Below are positions 1 through 6,492 of a DNA stretch of 40,066 nt, piece by piece. The position numbers were made by a program, and so were the translations under genes. The notes below the pieces were generated by a model. That model saw only the letters and a program-made list of their open reading frames with translations. It was not told the origin of the DNA and did not search any database. Within the stretch, counting starts at the first letter, position 1, and the number at the start of each line of letters is the position of its first letter. The stretch lies in assembly GCA_964402115.1 (NCBI GenBank), contig CAYOBW010000027.1:1-40066 (forward strand), read 5' to 3'. Origin of the DNA: CAYOBW01 sp964402115 (GTDB lineage Bacteria > Verrucomicrobiota > Kiritimatiellia > UBA8416 > CAYOBW01).

Positions 1-293
1 GCGGACGGAGGGGAGTTCAGCCGCGCGAGCCAGGCCGCCTGCGTCTGCTCGCGGGCCACACCGGAGAGCGTCACGCGCAGCGTGCGGTTGCCTTGCACGC
101 CCTTCACGATGTAATGGCCTGGTTGCTCGATTTTGAAGAAGGGCTTGGGCAGGGTTTCGAGGAACACAAAGGCCTCCCCGGGCTGGACAAGTCGAACGAT
201 GTCGGCGCGTGCCAGCGGCGCGTCGAGCACGAACTCGCGAACGTGCGAGCCATCCAGGCAGTACTCGATGTGCCGCACCTCGACCACGCTCAT
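1..293 (-). CDS. Truncated small protein of unknown function (3' end outside window)
   Basis: The frame opens at ATG 293 (starts MSVVEVRHIEY) and stays open for 97 codons to the left edge, so the C-terminus is missing. It starts 19 nt after the stop of the cysteine desulfurase gene on the same strand, so the two are probably co-transcribed. The sequence is a compact alternation of hydrophobic and charged residues (FVFLETLPKPFFKIEQ, then GNRTLRVTLSG) that reads as a small beta-rich cytosolic domain. I see no signal peptide, no membrane segment and only one cysteine (C12). I do not recognise the family. A partner role beside a cysteine desulfurase is suggested only by adjacency. Confidence 0.6.
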   Translation of the reverse strand, partial: MSVVEVRHIEYCLDGSHVREFVLDAPLARADIVRLVQPGEAFVFLETLPKPFFKIEQPGHYIVKGVQGNRTLRVTLSGVAREQTQAAWLARLNSPPS

Positions 294-312
294 GCGCCTT
301 ACGCCCTCCCCC

Positions 313-1449
313 TTACGCCGCCTCGGCAATGGCGGACACGGCGGCCACCAGCGCTGCGGCGTCCGCTTCCGTCGTGAAGCACGACGGGCTGATGCGCACA
401 CAGCCGAGAGGCGCCGTGCCGAGCGCCGCATGGATCAGCGGCGCGCAGTGCAGGCCTTCGCGCACAACGATTCCGAAGCTCCGTTCCAACATGTACCCCA
501 CGTCCCCGGGCGACAGGCCTGCGACGTTGAACGCCGCCACGGGCGCGCGCGGACCGACCGCGGAGGCCGCATAGACCCGCACACGCGGCATCCGCCTCAA
601 GCCCTCCAGCATCTGGTCGAGCCGGGCGCAGGCCATGGCGTGCAGCGCAGCCGTGCCACGGGTCCGCACAAAGGCCAGCGCCGCGCCCAGGCCGGCGAGT
701 CCTGGCAGATTCGACGTCCCCGCCTCCAGGCGCGTCGGCAGTTCCGGCGGCTGCGTGAGCAGGTCGCTGCGGCTGCCTGTACCGCCCGTCTTCAACGGCG
801 CGAGATCCACGCCGGCCCGGACATACAGCCCGCCCGTGCCAGCGGGGCCATAGAGCGCCTTGTGGCCGGTGAAAGCCAGCAGGTCCACGTCCCAGGCCTC
901 CGCCGCGAGCGGCAGGCAACCGGCGGATTGCGAGGCGTCCAGCAGCAGCAGGGCGCCACGCGCATGCGCGCACGCGGCCAGCGCTGCCGCATCCTGCACG
1001 GCGCCCGTGACGTTCGAGGCGTGGTTCATAACGACGAGGCGCGTGGCAGCGGTCAGTGCGCCCGCCACGGCGGCGGGTGCGACGCGGCCCTCCGCGTCGC
1101 AGGGCACGACCGTCAGGCGGATGGTTCCCTCCCGTTCCAGTGTCGTGAGGGGCCGCAGGACGGAGTTGTGCTCGGTCGCCGTCGTGACCACGTGCGCGCC
1201 GCGCAGCTCCAAGCCGCGGATGGCGAGGTTGAGCGCCTCCGTGCTGCCGGACGTGAAGACGACGCGCGCGGGATCGGTGACGCCCAGCAGGTCGGCCGCC
1301 TGGCGCCGCGCGACGGCGATGGGGTCCCCCTCACCGTCCGCATGCGTCCGCCCGGGTTCGACCGGCAGCGCCTGCAGGCAGGCCAGCACGGCCTCGGTCA
1401 CGGTCGGTGGTTTCGGATACGATGTCGCCGCGTTGTTGAGGTAGATCAT
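313..1449 (-). CDS. Cysteine desulfurase family PLP enzyme (aminotransferase class V)
   Basis: Predicted 378-aa PLP enzyme that removes sulfur (or selenium) from L-cysteine (or selenocysteine) as a protein-bound persulfide. The N-terminus MIYLNNAATSYPKP is typical of the family. Visible active-site features are the TEHNS histidine (about H94), the DASQSAG segment (D171, Q174), the PLP-lysine motif TGHKALYGPAG (K197), and a late GLHCAP cysteine (about residue 325) in the usual place of the persulfide cysteine. An in-frame TTG at 1485 overlaps the upstream stop and would add 12 residues, but the family normally begins at the ATG chosen here. It lies 32 nt downstream of the propeller-like gene. 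No Fe-S scaffold gene is visible, so the sulfur acceptor is unknown. It belongs to the short CsdA-like/SufS-like group rather than clear IscS. Confidence 0.88.
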   Translation of the reverse strand: MIYLNNAATSYPKPPTVTEAVLACLQALPVEPGRTHADGEGDPIAVARRQAADLLGVTDPARVVFTSGSTEALNLAIRGLELRGAHVVTTATEHNSVLRPLTTLEREGTIRLTVVPCDAEGRVAPAAVAGALTAATRLVVMNHASNVTGAVQDAAALAACAHARGALLLLDASQSAGCLPLAAEAWDVDLLAFTGHKALYGPAGTGGLYVRAGVDLAPLKTGGTGSRSDLLTQPPELPTRLEAGTSNLPGLAGLGAALAFVRTRGTAALHAMACARLDQMLEGLRRMPRVRVYAASAVGPRAPVAAFNVAGLSPGDVGYMLERSFGIVVREGLHCAPLIHAALGTAPLGCVRISPSCFTTEADAAALVAAVSAIAEAA

Positions 1450-1481
1450 GGGAGGATGTGCCGGCAGCGCCGGTGCCCTGA

Positions 1482-2387
1482 TCAATCCAGCCGTGTCCAG
1501 GTACGACCGTCAAAAAGCATGAGGTCCTTCGCGCCCGCGGAGCACATGACCCCGTCGGCGGCGGAGAGCTTGTAGCAGGTCTTGGGCGTGTCGGCGCCAA
1601 ACTCGACAGGGACGAGCCGCCCCTTCTCAAGCCGGTAGACGGCACGCAGGCTCGCCGCGTACAGGCAGCCCTTGAACCAGGCCAGGCTCCAGAGGTCCTC
1701 CTTCGTGCTCTCCACGGCGATCGGCTGCCACTCCCGGCCGCGACCTTGCAGGAGCGTGCCCTGCCGGCCGCAGATGTAGACGTGGTCGTCACCGGCGCAA
1801 CACACGTCCGTCAGGATCTGGGTGGTCGGACTCGCCAAAGGCACCCACGTCGCTCCGCTGAAACCCCAGATCTCGCCCTTCCAGCCCGCGGCGTAGATCT
1901 CCCTGGGATCGAAACCGTCCAGACTCTCGAAACCGACGACGCTCTTGTCACCGGCAGGCGGACGGGCGCCCTGGTCCATGGCGGCATAGCTGTTCTCGCC
2001 ATCGCGGCGGTAGACCTGGCGATCCATGCCGGCGATGTAGATTTGACCCTTGATGGCCCGGACGTGTCGCAAAGTGCCCCGGCCCTTGGGAAGGCTGTCA
2101 CGACCGCGCACGCTCTCTTCGTGCCGGTCGCCGCCGCCCATGAACAGGGCACGACCATCTTCCGCAACCGCGCACATTTGCTCTCTTGGCGTGGAACAAA
2201 CGGCGACTGAAACGCAGCGCCATTCGGCATCGGCAGCAGCCCACTTTCCCGCCTGCCAGACAAGGAAGGACGCGAAATCGTGCCGCTGTGCGCATAGGGT
2301 ATCGTGGGTGGCCGTGCAATAGATAATGGCTCGGGTGCGAACAGCCACACCCGAAAAGCTGAACTTGTTCGTCCATCTCCCCGGCAT
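1482..2387 (-). CDS. Beta-propeller-like repeat protein downstream of the toxin; candidate immunity protein
   Basis: A 301-aa protein starting at ATG 2387, which has a good ribosome site (GGAGG, 7 nt upstream); the reading frame stays open further upstream but without such a site. From about residue 70 it carries four to six degenerate repeats of about 40 residues. Each has a short strand pattern such as IYIAGMDRQVYRR, IYAAGWKGEIWGF, VYICGRQGTLLQG or LYAASLRAVYRLE followed by a W or aromatic strand, as in WD40/YVTN-type propellers. No signal peptide or transmembrane segment is seen, so it is probably cytosolic. It sits 38 nt downstream of the Tox-GHH2 nuclease gene, where T6SS immunity genes usually lie. 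The immunity role is inferred from position; nothing in the sequence proves it. A protein-protein interaction or effector-loading role is the alternative. Confidence 0.7.
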   Translation of the reverse strand: MPGRWTNKFSFSGVAVRTRAIIYCTATHDTLCAQRHDFASFLVWQAGKWAAADAEWRCVSVAVCSTPREQMCAVAEDGRALFMGGGDRHEESVRGRDSLPKGRGTLRHVRAIKGQIYIAGMDRQVYRRDGENSYAAMDQGARPPAGDKSVVGFESLDGFDPREIYAAGWKGEIWGFSGATWVPLASPTTQILTDVCCAGDDHVYICGRQGTLLQGRGREWQPIAVESTKEDLWSLAWFKGCLYAASLRAVYRLEKGRLVPVEFGADTPKTCYKLSAADGVMCSAGAKDLMLFDGRTWTRLD

Positions 2388-2425
2388 CTTCAGTCCTCCA
2401 TGAATTCGCGTCTGCCGCCAGGCCG

Positions 2426-3268
2426 TCAGGCGTTGGGGTCGGCTCCCGAATCCACGCGTTGCCGTTGATCCTGGCGTGCCGCGGCCACTCTCTCGGCAGA
2501 TTCCCTGTCTGCCTCGGAGGTTCTTCCGCTGGTCGAGGCCCTGAGCTTCGTATCGTCCGATATGCCCGCATCGTTGTGATACTTGTCGAGTTGCGCCGCT
2601 GTGCAACCGGGGTCGCACTTCGATTCGCCGAACATCTCGTTCATGGCGTCCAGCCCGATCTGGCGACTCTGGGGATAAGTCAACTGGCCGTTCCTGTCCT
2701 GTTGCCTGATAGCGGCCGCCCCCTGAAACGCGTGCATAAGGCCGTGCGTCGCCGTTGTGTTGTCCGTACCTTCCACGCACACGCAGGGCGCGTCATCGGT
2801 GTTGTAATCCTCGCATCCGGGCATGGGAGTGGATCCCTCGCCGCCCCGTCCCTTGTCGAAGAAGCAACCGGCTTCGATCAGGTGGTGCCCGGTCTGGCCC
2901 TTGCAGCAGCCCGCTTGCCCTGGCTTGGGCTTGTAGGGGGACAGCAGGCAGCGTCGGGCCTTCAGGCAATCGTCGCCGCCCGACTTCAGCGAGAGCGTAT
3001 CGTAATAGGCTCGTTGTTTCTCCAGATAGGCTGCGCGTCCGGGCTGGCCATCCGGAACTTGTTCGGGCTTCGCAACCTCTCCAAGACTGGCGCAGGCATC
3101 CTTGGTGCCGGCGGGTTGGTACCCGTCACAGGCCGCGTCCTCCAGCTCGGCCATCTTGGCGCACTTGCCGTTGCGGGGCAGGAAAGGCCAGCGTTGCGGC
3201 ACGTTCCTGCGCGCGAAACCGCAGACCGCGCTTTCAACAGGCGTTGTGGAGTCAGGCGGTTTGGGCAT
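2426..3268 (-). CDS. Tox-GHH2 (HNH/Endonuclease VII-fold) nuclease effector, T6SS-associated
   Basis: A 280-aa protein with the signature of the GHH2 family of HNH/Endo VII-like nuclease toxins. CCKGQTGHHLIEAGCF contains the GHH motif (H128, H129), followed by YNTDDAPCVCVEG (about 155-167) and THGLMH (H175, H179). Several cysteines (C121, C122, C135, C152, C162, C164) may bind metal or form disulfides. Such toxins cleave DNA in a rival cell. The N-terminal 110 residues are cysteine-rich and of unknown role. There is no signal peptide, which fits delivery by the T6SS. Here the spike domain is a separate upstream protein (PAAR, 4561-5460), whereas this toxin is often fused to a DUF4150/PAAR module. 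ATG 3268 follows the stop of the 125-aa gene by 2 nt, suggesting translational coupling. The C-terminal tail is highly charged. Confidence 0.82.
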   Translation of the reverse strand: MPKPPDSTTPVESAVCGFARRNVPQRWPFLPRNGKCAKMAELEDAACDGYQPAGTKDACASLGEVAKPEQVPDGQPGRAAYLEKQRAYYDTLSLKSGGDDCLKARRCLLSPYKPKPGQAGCCKGQTGHHLIEAGCFFDKGRGGEGSTPMPGCEDYNTDDAPCVCVEGTDNTTATHGLMHAFQGAAAIRQQDRNGQLTYPQSRQIGLDAMNEMFGESKCDPGCTAAQLDKYHNDAGISDDTKLRASTSGRTSEADRESAERVAAARQDQRQRVDSGADPNA

Positions 3269-3270
3269 GG

Positions 3271-3648
3271 TCAGGTCCCGGCGGGTTTGGCGGTGTGGTG
3301 CTGGGTGGTTTTCGCACGCTCCTTCAGACTGGCGATCTTCGCGCCGGCGTTCGTCTTCTCATCTCCCAGCACCTTCCCGGCCCAGGGCAGCTTGGGATCC
3401 TTGTCGAAGTCGCGGCCGAGGAGGAGCATGCACTCGACGTAGCCGCGGACGTCGCGCTCGCTTTCGATGCGGTACGGGCGGGCGCGGTCAATGCCGTGCT
3501 CGATGAACGCGCGCCGCTCGGCCTCGCCCCCCAGGCGGGCGCACGGCTCGGGGTATTCCGCGGCAAGGTACGCGGACAGGCGCTCCACGTAGCAGCCGCG
3601 CGCCACGCGCGCCAGCACTTGCACCTGGGCTTTACGCAGGATGAACAT
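3271..3648 (-). CDS. 125-aa effector-cassette protein, unknown function (possible effector co-adaptor)
   Basis: Starts at ATG 3648 with GGAGAGAG just upstream, 26 nt after the stop of the DUF4123 gene, and ends 2 nt before the toxin start. The predicted protein is mostly alpha-helical with a hydrophobic first helix (MFILRKAQVQVLARVARG). It then has a pattern I associate with small proteins between DUF4123 adaptors and T6SS effectors: an RAFIEHGIDRARPYRIESERDVRGYVEC segment followed by FDKDPKLPWAGKVL. No membrane segment or enzyme motif is visible. Tight spacing with the adaptor and the toxin suggests a helper in effector folding or loading. I cannot name the family. The longer open frame reaching 3984 is out-of-frame shadow of the neighbour. 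Confidence 0.72.
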   Translation of the reverse strand: MFILRKAQVQVLARVARGCYVERLSAYLAAEYPEPCARLGGEAERRAFIEHGIDRARPYRIESERDVRGYVECMLLLGRDFDKDPKLPWAGKVLGDEKTNAGAKIASLKERAKTTQHHTAKPAGT

Positions 3649-3674
3649 GTCTCTCTCCGTCGCCTCGTCTCCGC

Positions 3675-4262
3675 TCACTTGCCCGCGGTTGGCAGGATCA
3701 CGCGCTGGGGCTGAGGCTGCGCAGCGCCGAAAAGCAGCAACGCCCCCGGCTGCGCGTCCTCGACCGCGAACGTGCGTATCGGACCGAAGAACAGCCCCCG
3801 TTCTTCCTCGGTGCAGGTCGGCAGAAAGGCCCGCAGGACGCGCGGATCGTAGTATCGAAAGAAGTAGCGCCGGCCTTCCTCGGTGCGCACGCGGAAGATG
3901 TCCCGCAGGTGTTCGAGAAGCGCGTTCATATCCGCCGGACTCGTCAGGAGGATTCCGGCGCTGGTCCAAAGCTTCTCGGCCCACATCCGCAGATAGGGAT
4001 TGTCGCGCGGGATCTCGATCACGTACGGGGCCACGTGGGCCAGAGCGGCGGCGTTATCCGCCACCAGCAACATTTGCATCGCGCACCCATGCAACAGTTT
4101 GGAAGCGAACGCCAGCTCCATGTCGCGGGCCGCGTCGGCAATCGCGTAAAGCCGGTCGCCGTCGCCAAGGGCAAGCGCCGCCCGCAGCGCCGCGGCGCGT
4201 TGCGCGCTATCCACCGGCCCCGAGGTTACGCGCTCTATTTCCGCACTGGCTTGCACGGTCAC
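3675..4262 (-). CDS. DUF4123 T6SS effector adaptor/chaperone (Tap-1/TEC-like)
   Basis: A 195-aa protein with the DUF4123 pattern: LYAIADAARD near residue 38, the APYVIEI segment (about 80-86), LRMWAEKLWTSAGILLTSP, the HLRDIFRV motif and the diagnostic FFRYYDPRVLRAFLP (about 137-151). DUF4123 proteins are cytosolic adaptors that load a cognate effector onto VgrG or PAAR and are usually encoded just upstream of it. The two genes that follow (125-aa protein, Tox-GHH2) are therefore its likely clients. The start chosen is GTG 4262, preceded by GGAGA. No signal peptide or membrane segment is seen. A palindromic element (4336-4468) separates it from the PAAR gene. Confidence 0.85.
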   Translation of the reverse strand: MTVQASAEIERVTSGPVDSAQRAAALRAALALGDGDRLYAIADAARDMELAFASKLLHGCAMQMLLVADNAAALAHVAPYVIEIPRDNPYLRMWAEKLWTSAGILLTSPADMNALLEHLRDIFRVRTEEGRRYFFRYYDPRVLRAFLPTCTEEERGLFFGPIRTFAVEDAQPGALLLFGAAQPQPQRVILPTAGK

Positions 4263-4335
4263 AGTGTCTCCTGCGCTATCGCATCAGCAGAGAGGATGAT
4301 CTACCCCTCCCTCGAAACGCAAACGAAAACAACTC

Positions 4336-4468
4336 CAGCCGTTCTCATTATGGCCGAAAACCGCCTGAAGGCGGGACTCCAAACGGCGTAAACGCGTTGG
4401 AAACCCGTTTGGAGTCCCGGCTTTAGCCGGTCTCAGACACCTGCCGGTGGCCATAATGAGAACTGCTG
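4336..4468. repeat. 133-bp MITE-like palindromic element with 20-bp terminal inverted repeats
   Basis: Outer arms at 4336-4355 and 4449-4468 are inverted repeats with 19 of 20 matches; their inner 15 bp (GTTCTCATTATGGCC) match perfectly. Inside, a second inverted pair pairs GCGGGACTCCAAACGG with CCGTTTGGAGTCCCG. Each inner arm also contains its own small hairpin, CCGCC-TGAA-GGCGG on the left and CCGGC-TTTA-GCCGG on the right. The stem bases differ between the two arms but remain paired. It codes for nothing convincing and lies between the PAAR and DUF4123 genes. It looks like a non-autonomous mobile or REPIN-type element. Confidence 0.75.
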
Positions 4469-4560
4469 AAACCATTCATGCCTTGGGCTCCCGTGCGCCC
4501 ACTCGGTCACGGCAACACCGTCGGCAACCTGCCAGGGCCGAAGCAGGATTCGACGGAGCA

Positions 4561-5460
4561 TCAGGGCGCTACGACAACCACCCGTCCGGGCGAGGGCACC
4601 GGCGCCCCGCCAACGCCAGCGGGTATCGGAATGGCCAAGGGCACACCCAGCGCACCCGGCTCACCAGCACCCCAGGCACCCGGATCCCTGACGTTCGAGT
4701 TGCCCGTGGTCGGGTAGCTCGTCACGTTGCCCGGGTAACCGAACAACGGTCCATTGTTAACTATAATGGGATACGGAATGGGTATGGGCGCACGCGGCGT
4801 GCCCGGCGCACACATATCAGGCACCAGCGCCCTGCCACCGTCGGCCCCCTCCCCGAAGGCGCCGGCAGCATCAACCAGCACCGACTCGGGTGGCGGCTTC
4901 TGCTCCACCGCCTTCGGGTCCGGCGCCCCGTCGCTGCCGCTGCCGGGCTGCTCGGGCGGGACCAGATCCGTTTGCGGGCCGACTTGCACATTGACGTTCG
5001 CGGGGGACGCGGGTCCGGCGGCGCCAGCCCCGCCGCTGCCCGAGTCGCCGATGAGCACCGTCGGGAAGCCCATCACGATGACGCCGCCGTGCGCCGTCAT
5101 GTCGCCCAGCCGCGCGGCAGGCAGGTAGCCGATGAACACAGTGGGCGAACCCTTTGTAATCATGTCCGGCGGGCCGACGCAGACCACCATGTCGGTCACA
5201 CGCGCCGCGGGCATGAAGCCGATGATCACGGTTGGAAAACCCGTGAGGATCGGCCCGCCCACGTGCGGCACCGGCCCCGGGTTCACCAACGGGCAGGTGT
5301 GCATGTCGCCTATGCGTGCTGCTGGAAGACCCGGCGCGCCCGCAGGCGGCGCCGACCCGCCCGCAGGCGGTGCCGGCGCCGGGGCCGGCGGCGGGCTGGC
5401 CTGGCACACGTCGGGCGTCAGCGCGTTTTGAGACTTGGCTAACTGCGGGTTCGCAAACAC
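4561..5460 (-). CDS. PAAR-repeat spike-tip protein with DUF4150-like ends
   Basis: A 299-aa T6SS spike tip. Residues about 46-138 form a PAAR domain with three repeats, PAARIGDMHTCP, PAARVTDMVVCV and PAARLGDMTAHG, each followed by a GxPTVxIG turn; these sharpen the VgrG trimer and carry effectors. The N-terminus MFANPQLAKSQNALTPDVC resembles the opening of DUF4150 PAAR-like proteins. A second DUF4150-like stretch (ALVPDMCAPGTPRAPIPIPYP, about 211-231) occurs after the PAAR repeats. Low-complexity Pro/Ala linkers flank both. The start is GTG 5460, with only a weak ribosome site. The C-terminal 70 residues (Gly/Pro/Ala-rich) have no toxin motif, so the protein probably docks separate effectors through the neighbouring DUF4123 protein. 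Confidence 0.87.
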   Translation of the reverse strand: MFANPQLAKSQNALTPDVCQASPPPAPAPAPPAGGSAPPAGAPGLPAARIGDMHTCPLVNPGPVPHVGGPILTGFPTVIIGFMPAARVTDMVVCVGPPDMITKGSPTVFIGYLPAARLGDMTAHGGVIVMGFPTVLIGDSGSGGAGAAGPASPANVNVQVGPQTDLVPPEQPGSGSDGAPDPKAVEQKPPPESVLVDAAGAFGEGADGGRALVPDMCAPGTPRAPIPIPYPIIVNNGPLFGYPGNVTSYPTTGNSNVRDPGAWGAGEPGALGVPLAIPIPAGVGGAPVPSPGRVVVVAP

Positions 5461-5498
5461 GGCTCGGCTCCCTTTCCTCGCTTCTTAGGCGTCGGTTA

Positions 5499-5604
5499 GC
5501 CCCTCACCCCGGCCCTCTCCCCGCCGGGGAGAGGGGGCGGGTCTACCGCCTTCTCCTCGTCATCCTCGAACACCACACCCTGCACCAGCGGCACCCCTCT
5601 CCTC
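5499..5604. repeat. Direct repeat copy 1 (about 105 bp) containing palindromic repeat A
   Basis: Starts GCCCCTCACCCC and contains the palindrome CCCTCTCC-CCGCCGG-GGAGAGGG. It continues with a tail holding TCTACCGCCTTCTCCTCGTC. The same block recurs at 6071-6176 with an estimated 85-90% identity by eye. Read on the minus strand the tail encodes FEDDEEKAVD in both copies, so it may be a duplicated gene 3' end. The two copies bracket the DUF559 gene in direct orientation. Confidence 0.75.
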
Positions 5605-5994
5605 CCTCTCCCCCGCGGGGAGAGGGTCGGGGTGAGGGGCCGGCAGCGCCCGCTCGCACTCCGCCCGGATCGCAGCCAACACGCCTTCCACGTTCTCGCG
5701 AATCCTGCCATTCCAGAAGCGCAACACCCGGATGCCGTTCTCCGCCAGAAACGCAGTCCTGCGTTCGTCGTGTTCGCGTCTGGCCGGCAGATCGTGCTGA
5801 CCTCCGTCCAGCTCGACAGCCAAGCCTGTCTCAGGACAGTAGAAGTCCAGCACGTATGGCCCCACGCTGTGCTGCCGGCGGAATTTCAGGCCCGTCAGCT
5901 TGCGATCCTTCAACTTCCTCCAAAGCGCTCGTTCTGCCCACGTTGTCCGCCGTCGGAGATCGCGGGCCAACGCCGTGTTCCGTACGGTCTGCAA
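5560..5994 (-). CDS. DUF559 endonuclease-like domain protein, bracketed by repeats
   Basis: A 144-aa protein with the DUF559 core of the Vsr/PD-(D/E)XK-like endonuclease superfamily: RRRTTWAERALWRKLKDRKL, FRRQHSVGPYVLDFYCP, LAVELDGGQH (E and D being likely metal ligands) and IRVLRFWNGRI. Substrate and biological role of DUF559 proteins are largely unknown. The start is probably TTG 5994; the GAGGGG directly upstream, which could act as its ribosome site, is part of repeat copy C. The last 30 residues (PHPDPLPAGEREERG onward) are read from palindromic repeat B rather than from an ancestral gene end, so the repeat has replaced or extended the C-terminus. It is bracketed by direct repeats and lies between vgrG and the PAAR gene. 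Confidence 0.75.
   Translation of the reverse strand: MQTVRNTALARDLRRRTTWAERALWRKLKDRKLTGLKFRRQHSVGPYVLDFYCPETGLAVELDGGQHDLPARREHDERRTAFLAENGIRVLRFWNGRIRENVEGVLAAIRAECERALPAPHPDPLPAGEREERGAAGAGCGVRG
5597..5640. repeat. Palindromic repeat copy B (inverted orientation)
   Basis: Contains CCCTCTCC-CCCGCGG-GGAGAGGG followed by TCGGGGTGAGGGGC, the reverse orientation of copies A, C and D. It forms the 3' end of the DUF559 reading frame, supplying its C-terminal residues. Confidence 0.75.
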
Positions 5995-5996
5995 AG

Positions 5997-6033
5997 GCCC
6001 CTCACCCCAACCCTCTCCCCGCCGGGGAGAGGG
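5997..6033. repeat. Palindromic repeat copy C
   Basis: GCCCCTCACCCC followed by the palindrome CCCTCTCC-CCGCCGG-GGAGAGGG. It directly abuts the likely start codon of the DUF559 gene and may supply its ribosome binding site. Confidence 0.75.
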
Positions 6034-6070
6034 AGTCGTTTACGCCGTCTTCACGCAACCCACTGCAAAG

Positions 6071-6176
6071 GCCCCTCACCCCAGCCCTCTCCCCGCAGGG
6101 GAGAGGGGGCAGGTCTACCGCCTTCTCCTCGTCATCCTCGAACACCGCACCCCGCGCCCGCGGCCTCCCTCTCCTC
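6071..6176. repeat. Direct repeat copy 2 (about 105 bp) containing palindromic repeat D
   Basis: Near-copy of 5499-5604: the same palindrome, with GCAGGG in place of GCCGGG at its centre, the same TCTACCGCCTTCTCCTCGTC tail and the same extension into a CGGC.. / CCCTCTCCT end. Together the two copies frame a unit of roughly 680 bp containing repeats B and C and the DUF559 gene. Confidence 0.75.
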
Positions 6177-6240
6177 GGCGCTTCCGGGTTTTCGTGGGGA
6201 TCCTCCATTGACCCTTGCGCATGGCTGCACTCTGAAAGCC

Positions 6241-6378
6241 GTTTAAGCAAGTCGGTTAAGCGTATCCGGTTAAGAACGGCGATTAAGGGTGGCGCTTAAG
6301 GGTGCGCTTCCCGCTTCTTACACTTAACCGCACACTTCGTCGCCACCCTTTCTCGGATACGCTTAAACGAACTGCTTA
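6241..6378. repeat. TTAAG-containing tandem array and imperfect inverted repeat, downstream of vgrG
   Basis: TTAAG occurs at 6243, 6256, 6270, 6283 and 6296, that is every 13-14 bp, within degenerate units such as GGTTAAGCGTATCC, GGTTAAGAACGGC and GATTAAGGGTGGC. On the right side the sequence turns around: TAAGCGTATCCG (6257-6268) is answered by CGGATACGCTTA, and AAGGGTGGCG by CGCCACCCTT. The whole can fold back as a long imperfect hairpin of about 138 bp. No protein is supported here. It lies 3' of vgrG and could affect transcript termination or stability. Confidence 0.6.
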
Positions 6379-6439
6379 CTCGATTCCATCTACAAAGCCC
6401 CGTTCATCAGCAAGAAATCCCCCCACAAACCCGAAAGCG

Positions 6440-6487
6440 CCCTCTCCTCCCTCTCCCCGGCGGGGAGAGGGCCGGGGTGAGGGGCCG
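6440..6487. repeat. Palindromic repeat copy E, abutting the vgrG stop
   Basis: CCCTCTCC-CCGGCGG-GGAGAGGG followed by CCGGGGTGAGGGGCC, in the same orientation as copy B. It begins 6 nt after the vgrG stop codon, so on the vgrG mRNA it would form a stable 3' hairpin, although no U-tract follows. Confidence 0.75.
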
Positions 6488-6492
6488 GTATC

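Noticed and set aside
4336..6378. CRISPR array
   Set aside because: Repeats are palindromic, irregularly spaced and in both orientations, without uniform unique spacers or cas genes.
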